Positions 1-3,732 of a stretch of 6,398 nt of DNA are shown piece after piece. The notes under the pieces are model-generated. The model made no database searches, was not told where the DNA came from, and saw nothing but the letters and a program-made list of their open reading frames with translations. How positions within the stretch are numbered: position 1 is the stretch's first letter; the number at the start of each line of letters is the position of its first letter. Position numbers and translations under genes: made by a program. The DNA comes from Mariprofundaceae bacterium (lineage in GTDB: Bacteria > Pseudomonadota > Zetaproteobacteria > Mariprofundales > Mariprofundaceae): NCBI GenBank assembly GCA_027018975.1, contig JALUXN010000292.1, forward strand, positions 1 to 6,398, read 5' to 3'.

Positions 1-1021
1 AACCCATCGGACCGACAAATCCGCTCACGCTACCAATCGCCTCCATATCCCGATCGGTCGCCAGCTCGACACTGTCCGCACCGATCACGTGCGCCAACTT
101 GATCTCCTGCAGCTGATCATCGCCGGCTACACAGGCGGCCACAATCTCGCCGTCCGCATCACCACCGATGGCGCGATAGACCAGTGTCTTCACCACCGCA
201 GCCGGCGCGACACCCAAAAACGCGGCCACATCTTCCACAGCGCTCACCTGCGGCGTATCCACGCGCTGCAATTCACCCGCCTCGCCGCCAACTGCCTGCG
301 CACGGCGTGACACCGCCTTCTCGACATTGGCGGCATAATCGCACCCATCGCAGTGAGCGATCAGATCTTCGCCCGACTCGGCCAGCACATGAAACTCGTG
401 CGAATCGCTGCCGCCGATCGAACCGGTATCCGCCTCCACCGGCCGGAACTTCAGCCCGAAACGGGAGAAGATGCGGCAGTAGGCGTCGAACATGCACTGA
501 TACTCCTCGGCCAGCGAGGCATCGTCGGCGTGGAAGGAGTAGCCATCCTTCATAATAAACTCGCGCCCGCGCATCAGGCCGAAGCGGGGGCGGATTTCGT
601 CGCGGAATTTGGTCTGAATCTGATAGAGATTGAGCGGCAGCTGTTTGTAGGAGCGCAGCTCGCGGCTGACCAGATCGCAGATCACCTCTTCGTGGGTGGG
701 GCCGAGGCAGGATTCGTGGCCGTGGCGATCTTTGAAACGGAGCAGCTCCGGGCCATATTTCTCCATCCGTTCCGACTGCTCCCACAGCTCACCGGGTTGC
801 ACCACCGGCATCAGCAGCTCCTCAGCGCCGGCGCGGTTCATCTCCTCGCGCACCACCGCCTCGATCTTGCGCAGCACCTTCAGCGCCAGCGGCAGATAAT
901 CGTACACCCCGCTGGTCACCCGCCGGATATAGCCGGCGCGCAGCAGGAGTTTGTGCGAGATCACCTCGGCATCAGCCGGATCATCGCGCAGAGTTGGGAT
1001 AAAAGAGTGTGAATAACGCAT
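1..1021 (-). CDS. proS: Prolyl-tRNA synthetase, bacterial type with editing insertion (N-terminal 340 residues, partial)
   Basis: Class II aminoacyl-tRNA synthetase that charges tRNA-Pro with proline in the cytoplasm. The visible residues 1-340 match bacterial ProS closely. The early segment DPADAEVISHKLLLRAG is typical. Motif 1 lies near residues 60-76 (ending MPVVQP), GPTHEE is at 107-112, and motif 2 starts with FRDEIRPRFG at 139-148 and leads into the REFIMKD segment. DTGSIGGS is at 198-205. From about residue 224 the chain enters the INS domain that hydrolyses mischarged Ala-tRNA-Pro; K278 in VVKTL appears equivalent to the editing lysine of the E. coli enzyme (K279). A CxxC pair (C224, C227) precedes DYAANVEKA. 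The family is about 570 residues long, so motif 3 and the anticodon-binding domain lie beyond the left edge. I chose the ATG at 1021 because MRYSHSFIPTLRDDPADAEV aligns from residue 1 with E. coli ProS; an in-frame ATG at 1030 would add MAG. The frame is open with no disruption. Confidence 0.97.
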   Translation of the reverse strand, partial: MRYSHSFIPTLRDDPADAEVISHKLLLRAGYIRRVTSGVYDYLPLALKVLRKIEAVVREEMNRAGAEELLMPVVQPGELWEQSERMEKYGPELLRFKDRHGHESCLGPTHEEVICDLVSRELRSYKQLPLNLYQIQTKFRDEIRPRFGLMRGREFIMKDGYSFHADDASLAEEYQCMFDAYCRIFSRFGLKFRPVEADTGSIGGSDSHEFHVLAESGEDLIAHCDGCDYAANVEKAVSRRAQAVGGEAGELQRVDTPQVSAVEDVAAFLGVAPAAVVKTLVYRAIGGDADGEIVAACVAGDDQLQEIKLAHVIGADSVELATDRDMEAIGSVSGFVGPMG

Positions 1022-1028
1022 GCCGGCC

Positions 1029-1056
1029 ATTGTGGAGCCAAGCGCACCCCCGTCAA
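1029..1056 (-). promoter_or_regulatory. Putative sigma70 promoter of proS, close to the start codon
   Basis: On the minus strand TTGACG (1056-1051, five of six matches to the -35 consensus) is followed after 16 bp by CACAAT (1034-1029, four of six matches to the -10 consensus). The expected transcription start is near 1022, directly before the ATG at 1021. The -10 box overlaps the alternative ATG at 1030. The transcript would therefore be leaderless or nearly so. I saw no good Shine-Dalgarno sequence before either ATG. The assignment rests on motif match and spacing only. Confidence 0.5.
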
Positions 1057-1068
1057 CCTTATCCAGCA

Positions 1069-1096
1069 TTGACAGCTGCCCCCAAATTGTGAAACT
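1069..1096 (+). promoter_or_regulatory. Putative promoter of the tRNA-Lys gene
   Basis: A perfect -35 box TTGACA (1069-1074) is followed after 16 bp by GAAACT (1091-1096), a weak -10 box with three of six matches. A GC-rich stretch (CGCGCC, 1098-1103) follows it. GC-rich discriminators are known for stable-RNA promoters under stringent control. Transcription would start near 1103, giving a 5' leader of about 9 nt before the mature tRNA. This -35 box lies 12 bp from the -35 box of the divergent proS promoter, so the two may interact. Confidence 0.5.
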
Positions 1097-1111
1097 TCGC
1101 GCCAATTTCCG

Positions 1112-1187
1112 GCGCCTATAGCTCAGTTGGTAGAGTAGCGGACTTTTAATCCGTGGGTCCTAGGTTCGAGTCCTAGTGGGCGCACCA
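1112..1187 (+). tRNA. tRNA-Lys, anticodon UUU
   Basis: A complete 76-nt cloverleaf with encoded CCA. The acceptor stem GCGCCTA pairs with TGGGCGC (one G-T pair). The D arm is GCTC/GAGT around AGTTGGTA. The anticodon stem GCGGA/TCCGT encloses the loop CTTTTAA, with anticodon TTT at 1145-1147. The T arm CTAGG/CCTAG encloses TTCGAGT. The discriminator base is A, followed by CCA at 1185-1187. It reads both lysine codons AAA and AAG. It diverges from proS and converges on the next tRNA gene. Its last 28 nt are almost identical to those of that second tRNA. Confidence 0.98.
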
Positions 1188-1212
1188 TACATATGTCCAG
1201 CAGTATCCATAG

Positions 1213-1247
1213 AAAGCCTGTAGTCCTAGTGATTACAGGCTTTTCTT
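1213..1247 (+). terminator. Rho-independent terminator of tRNA-Lys
   Basis: A perfect 10-bp stem, AAAGCCTGTA (1213-1222) with TACAGGCTTT (1234-1243), encloses an 11-nt loop and is followed by a T-rich tail (TTTTCTTATT from 1241). It begins 26 bp after the CCA end of tRNA-Lys, as expected for a tRNA terminator. On the minus strand the tail is less T-rich, so termination of the convergent tRNA is possible but weaker. The loop repeats the 9-mer GTCCTAGTG found in the tRNA T arm at 1170-1178. Confidence 0.85.
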
Positions 1248-1281
1248 ATTGCCTTATGTTCACGGTAGTCTTGTATTGTCC

Positions 1282-1320
1282 ACCAACAACTAACAAATTT
1301 GTTGCTATGTCTGTTGGTAT
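1282..1320. repeat. Nested palindrome with two TGTTGNTAT direct repeats in the inter-tRNA spacer
   Basis: ACCAACA (1282-1288) is the inverse of TGTTGGT (1312-1318). Between them lies a perfect 12-bp palindrome, AACAAATTTGTT (1292-1303). TGTTGCTAT (1300-1308) and TGTTGGTAT (1312-1320) form a 9-bp direct repeat with one mismatch and a 12-bp period. From memory, TGTTGGTAT-like repeats are common just upstream of tyrosine integrase genes that sit next to tRNA genes. No integrase gene is present here, so this could be the scar of a lost element or simply an AT-rich protein-binding site. Confidence 0.5.
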
Positions 1321-1365
1321 TTCAGGTTGAAATCGGCGTGATATGCACGCAGGTGTGCACGAACA

Positions 1366-1393
1366 TGGTCTCCGGGCGGATTTTCAGAGACCA
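1366..1393. other. 7-bp inverted repeat downstream of the minus-strand tRNA
   Basis: TGGTCTC (1366-1372) pairs perfectly with GAGACCA (1387-1393) across a 14-nt loop. It lies about 29 bp beyond the 3' end of the CAU tRNA. It could act as an end signal or processing barrier for that transcript. No T tract follows on the minus strand, so I do not call it an intrinsic terminator. A smaller hairpin, TGCAC/GTGCA (1344-1359), lies next to it. Confidence 0.4.
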
Positions 1394-1421
1394 GTTGTTC
1401 GGCTTTGCTTTGGGGGTGATG

Positions 1422-1498
1422 TGGTGGGCCCACTAGGACTCGAACCTAGAACCAACCGGTTATGAGCCGGTTGCGCTAACCAATTGCGCCATAGGCCC
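1422..1498 (-). tRNA. tRNA with anticodon CAU, probably tRNA-Ile2 (lysidine-modified); elongator tRNA-Met is the alternative
   Basis: A complete 77-nt cloverleaf on the minus strand with encoded CCA. The acceptor stem is GGGCCTA/TGGGCCC, the D arm GCGC/GCGC around AATTGGTTA, the anticodon stem ACCGG/CCGGT with loop CTCATAA, and the T arm CTAGG/CCTAG. The anticodon CAT occupies 1464-1462. A CAU anticodon occurs in initiator Met, elongator Met and Ile2 tRNAs. The fully Watson-Crick 1-72 pair (G-C) argues against initiator Met. The CGG-CTCATAA-CCG anticodon arm resembles known tRNA-Ile2, in which TilS converts C34 to lysidine so that it reads AUA. The isotype is inferred by resemblance. It diverges from rhlB and converges on tRNA-Lys. 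I found no convincing promoter upstream (1499-1594). Confidence 0.93.
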
Positions 1499-1594
1499 GC
1501 ACGCGTGCGCTAAACATGCGCGACTTCGCAGGCGCGGCAGCCTAAACAGCGGTTGGTGGCGTTGCAATCCCGCACGGCGTAAGGTTGCGCACTT

Positions 1595-2935
1595 ATGACA
1601 GAAGCAGAAACAGTATCCAGCCAACAACCACAACAATTTACCGACCTCAATCTCCCCGCCGCACTCCAACAGGGCATCGACGGCCTCGGCTTCAGCACGA
1701 TGACCGACGTACAGCAGACGGCGCTGCCGCTCACCTTGGCCGGCCAAGATGTCGCGGGCCAGGGACGCACCGGCACCGGCAAGACAGCCACCTTCCTGAT
1801 CACTGCCATCAACCGCCTGCTGACTACACCACCCAAACGGGGACGCGGCACACAGCACACGCGCGTACTGATTATCGCGCCGACGCGCGAGCTGGTGATA
1901 CAGATTTATGAGGACGCCAAAAAACTGGCTAAATTCACCGATTTGAAACTGCATGCGGTGTATGGCGGTGTCGATTACGAGAAGCAGCGGCTCGGCTTCG
2001 AGCAGGGGGTGGATATCCTCATCGGCACGCCAGGGCGGCTGATCGACTACCTGAAAAAGCGCGTCTATTCGCTCTCCAAGACGGAGATGCTGATTATCGA
2101 TGAGGCCGATCGCATGTTCGACCTCGGCTTTATCAAAGACCTCCGTTTCATGATGCGCCGGCTGCCACCCTACAATGAGCGGCAGTCGCTGATGTTCTCC
2201 GCGACACTCTCCCACCGCGTGCTGGAGCTGGCCTACGAACATATGAACTCGCCGGTGAAGCTGCGCGCAGAAGAGGGGGATCTGATCGCCAGCGGCATTG
2301 TCGAGAGCATGTACCACACCGGCATGGATGAGAAGTTCCCGCTGCTGGTGCATCTGCTGCGCGAAGCGAACGTCGAGCGCGGCATGATTTTTGTCAACGA
2401 AAAGCGCACCGGCGAACGTGTAGCGCGCAATCTGGCGCGTTACGGCATGGCCGTCGGCATTCTCTCCGGCGATGTGCGGCAGAAAAAACGGATGCGGATC
2501 TTGGAGGATTTCAGCCGTGGCAAGCTGCATTTGCTGGTCGCCACCGATGTTGCCAGCCGCGGTCTGCATATCGACGGCGTGACGCATGTGTTCAACTACG
2601 ATATGCCGGAGGACGCCGAAAACTACGTCCATCGCATCGGCCGCACTGCGCGCGCCGGCACCACCGGTGTGGCGATCTCCTTCTCCTGCGAACGCTTCTG
2701 CTTTGGCTTGCCCGACATTGAGGCCTACATCGAGCGCAAGATCCCGCTCTGCAATGTGGAACCGGAGATGCTAGAGATCGGCAAACCCACCCATCCGGAG
2801 GCGACCGCCGAAGGGCTGAAAAAAGAGGATCGGACTGCCGCGCATGGCGGTAACAGTGCGCAATCAGCTCGTCCGCGTCGTCGTGGATCGCGCCGATCAG
2901 GTGGTGGTGGCCGGTCCCGTCGCCGTAACCCTTGA
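1595..2935 (+). CDS. rhlB: ATP-dependent DEAD-box RNA helicase, RhlB type
   Basis: 446 residues. In gammaproteobacteria RhlB unwinds RNA for the RNase E degradosome. All core motifs are visible: Q motif around F33 to Q40, motif I GRTGTGKT (57-64), Ia PTREL (96-100), Ib TPGR (145-148), II DEAD (169-172), III SAT (202-204), IV around MIFVNEK (264-270), V VATDVASRG (315-323) and VI HRIGRTAR (346-353). RhlB-like signatures are LPLTLAG (44-50), the segment GVDILIGTPGRLIDY (138-152), DEADRMFDLGFIKD (169-182) and HVFNYDMPED (331-340). Residues 408-446 form a variable basic tail rich in Arg, Gly and Ser, plausible for RNA binding. Motif VI has Ala352 where many members have Gly, at a tolerated position. 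The ATG at 1595 has only a weak AAGG (1581-1584) before it, but the next in-frame ATG would remove part of the Q motif. The closest alternative family is RhlE. Confidence 0.94.
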   Translation: MTEAETVSSQQPQQFTDLNLPAALQQGIDGLGFSTMTDVQQTALPLTLAGQDVAGQGRTGTGKTATFLITAINRLLTTPPKRGRGTQHTRVLIIAPTRELVIQIYEDAKKLAKFTDLKLHAVYGGVDYEKQRLGFEQGVDILIGTPGRLIDYLKKRVYSLSKTEMLIIDEADRMFDLGFIKDLRFMMRRLPPYNERQSLMFSATLSHRVLELAYEHMNSPVKLRAEEGDLIASGIVESMYHTGMDEKFPLLVHLLREANVERGMIFVNEKRTGERVARNLARYGMAVGILSGDVRQKKRMRILEDFSRGKLHLLVATDVASRGLHIDGVTHVFNYDMPEDAENYVHRIGRTARAGTTGVAISFSCERFCFGLPDIEAYIERKIPLCNVEPEMLEIGKPTHPEATAEGLKKEDRTAAHGGNSAQSARPRRRGSRRSGGGGRSRRRNP

Positions 2936-3030
2936 GTAACAAGGCGTGTAACGACTCAGCAGATCGCCCTGATCTTGGACGTGCAACTGCTTGTGCATTG
3001 ACCGAGCCTCGCTAGGGTCGCCTTTTTCTG

Positions 3031-3035
3031 AGGAG
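3031..3035 (+). promoter_or_regulatory. Ribosome binding site that fixes the slyD start
   Basis: AGGAG at 3031-3035 sits 6 bp before the ATG at 3042, an ideal spacing. The in-frame ATG at 3036 and the upstream TTG at 2991 would overlap or precede this site, so 3042 is the preferred start. It also gives the MQIANNRVVS N-terminus expected of the family. Confidence 0.85.
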
Positions 3036-3041
3036 ATGTTC

Positions 3042-3521
3042 ATGCAAATTGCAAACAATCGGGTCGTTTCGATCAACTATACATTAAAAAATGATGCCGG
3101 AGCGATTATCGATACCTCCGAGGGCGGCGAGCCGCTCACCTATCTGCACGGGGCGCAGAATATTATTCCGGGGCTGGAGCGTGCGCTCGATGGCAAGGTG
3201 GCGGATGATGCGTTGCAGGTCACCATCGAAGCGGCGGATGCCTACGGCGAATACAATAAAGAGCTAACGCAGGTGGTGCCGAGCGAGATGTTCGAAGGGG
3301 TCGATAAGGTCGAGCCGGGCATGGAGTTTCAGGCCGAGACCGAGCACGGGGTTCAGGTGATCCGCGTGGCTGCGGTGGATGGCGACAATGTCACCATCGA
3401 TGGCAACCACCCGCTGGCCGGTGAACGGTTGCACTTTGATGTCTCCGTTGTCGAGGTGCGCGAAGCCAGTGAAGATGAGCTGGCGCACGGCCATGTGCAT
3501 GGTGACGACTGCTGCCACTGA
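3042..3521 (+). CDS. slyD: FKBP-type peptidyl-prolyl cis-trans isomerase, SlyD type
   Basis: 159 residues. SlyD proteins catalyse isomerisation of Xaa-Pro bonds and act as cytoplasmic chaperones; in E. coli SlyD also binds nickel and supports hydrogenase maturation. The split FKBP fold is visible at residues 1-70 and about 120-140, with YLHG (34-37), IIPGLERALDG (41-51) and DAYGEY (66-71). The insert-in-flap chaperone domain lies between (about 72-120), followed by GNHPLAGERLHFDV (121-134). The tail DELAHGHVHG (145-154) matches E. coli SlyD, but then ends abruptly with DDCCH. The long His/Cys-rich metal-binding extension of E. coli SlyD (196 residues in all) is missing; short forms of about 160 residues are common outside enteric bacteria. 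The gene follows rhlB by 106 bp with no clear terminator between them. A weak promoter (TTGTGC 2991-2996, TAGGGT 3013-3018) is possible. It converges on topA. Confidence 0.93.
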   Translation: MQIANNRVVSINYTLKNDAGAIIDTSEGGEPLTYLHGAQNIIPGLERALDGKVADDALQVTIEAADAYGEYNKELTQVVPSEMFEGVDKVEPGMEFQAETEHGVQVIRVAAVDGDNVTIDGNHPLAGERLHFDVSVVEVREASEDELAHGHVHGDDCCH

Positions 3522-3553
3522 TCACAGACAGTAGATAGTCTGATTCATCCAGA

Positions 3554-3577
3554 CGCCGTGACCTTCGGGTCGCGGCG
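3554..3577 (+). terminator. Strong UUCG-capped hairpin downstream of slyD
   Basis: CGCCGTGACC (3554-3563) pairs with GGTCGCGGCG (3568-3577) in ten pairs, one of them a G-T wobble, around the loop TTCG closed by C-G. The cUUCGg tetraloop is exceptionally stable in RNA. It starts 32 bp after the slyD stop codon. There is no T tract after it, so it is an atypical intrinsic terminator; a 3'-end protecting structure that works with Rho-dependent termination is equally possible. A small hairpin, CAGAC/GTCTG (3525-3542), precedes it. Confidence 0.6.
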
Positions 3578-3579
3578 GC

Positions 3580-3696
3580 AACTGTTCAGCTCATCCCACG
3601 GTTTGCCCGCTAGCTGCGTTGAACATGCTCATGTGCAGCAGCACACTGCGCGTGTTCGCCTTGCTATCGAACAAATCGTGGGCGATCTGAACAGTT
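3580..3696. repeat. 117-bp long imperfect palindrome between slyD and topA (MITE- or REP-like candidate)
   Basis: Almost the whole segment folds on itself. AACTGTTCAG (3580-3589) is the perfect inverse of CTGAACAGTT (3687-3696). Moving inward, CCCACG (3595-3600) pairs with 3677-3682, TTTG (3602-3605) with 3672-3675, TAGC (3611-3614) with 3663-3666, GAACA (3621-3625) with 3653-3657, and TGTGC (3632-3636) with GCACA (3641-3645) around an AGCA loop. Mismatches, wobbles and small bulges separate these blocks. No long open reading frame that looks real crosses it, and no clear target-site duplication flanks it. It could be a non-autonomous transposable element, a REP-type dispersed repeat, or a structured 3' end for the slyD or topA transcript. 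Copy number in the genome would decide. Confidence 0.8.
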
Positions 3697-3732
3697 CCAG
3701 TACGAAGCTGAGTAATTACTTTTAAAACGGCT

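Larger units (their letters stand above)
1160..1449. repeat. 28-bp near-perfect inverted repeat made by the 3' ends of the two convergent tRNA genes
   Basis: The last 28 nt of tRNA-Lys (1160-1187 on plus) equal the last 28 nt of the CAU tRNA (1449-1422 on minus) at 27 positions. The one difference is G1182 against C at 1427. The match covers the whole T arm, the 3' acceptor strand, the discriminator and CCA. The arms flank 234 bp of gene-free DNA. They are functional parts of the tRNA genes, but the identity goes beyond the usual conservation of the T loop. Confidence 0.9.

Noticed and set aside
353..1012. A 219-codon open frame on plus opposite proS
   Set aside because: It is antisense to conserved ProS motifs, and the product resembles no family known to me.
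1022..1030. The in-frame ATG at 1030 as the proS start
   Set aside because: It overlaps the putative -10 box and would add three residues (MAG) not expected from alignment with the E. coli protein.
1499..1508. Perfect 10-bp palindrome GCACGCGTGC next to the 5' end of the CAU tRNA
   Set aside because: Short GC-rich palindromes are frequent in such a sequence. It might be an operator, but nothing else supports that.
1510..1548. Direct repeat CTAAACA at 1510-1516 and 1542-1548 upstream of rhlB and the CAU tRNA
   Set aside because: Only 7 bp long. The 32-bp period is close to three helical turns, but with two copies chance is a sufficient explanation.
1460..2632. A 390-codon open frame on the minus strand opposite rhlB
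   Set aside because: It runs through the CAU tRNA gene and is antisense to a helicase with all its motifs intact. The product has no recognisable domain; GC-rich codon use in rhlB leaves this frame open by chance.
2991..3041. A 17-residue N-terminal extension of slyD from a TTG start
   Set aside because: The ribosome binding site at 3031-3035 lies inside this extension, and the family N-terminus begins at the ATG at 3042.
3711..3720. Perfect palindrome AGTAATTACT just beyond the topA stop
   Set aside because: Too short and AT-rich to call a terminator or binding site without other evidence.
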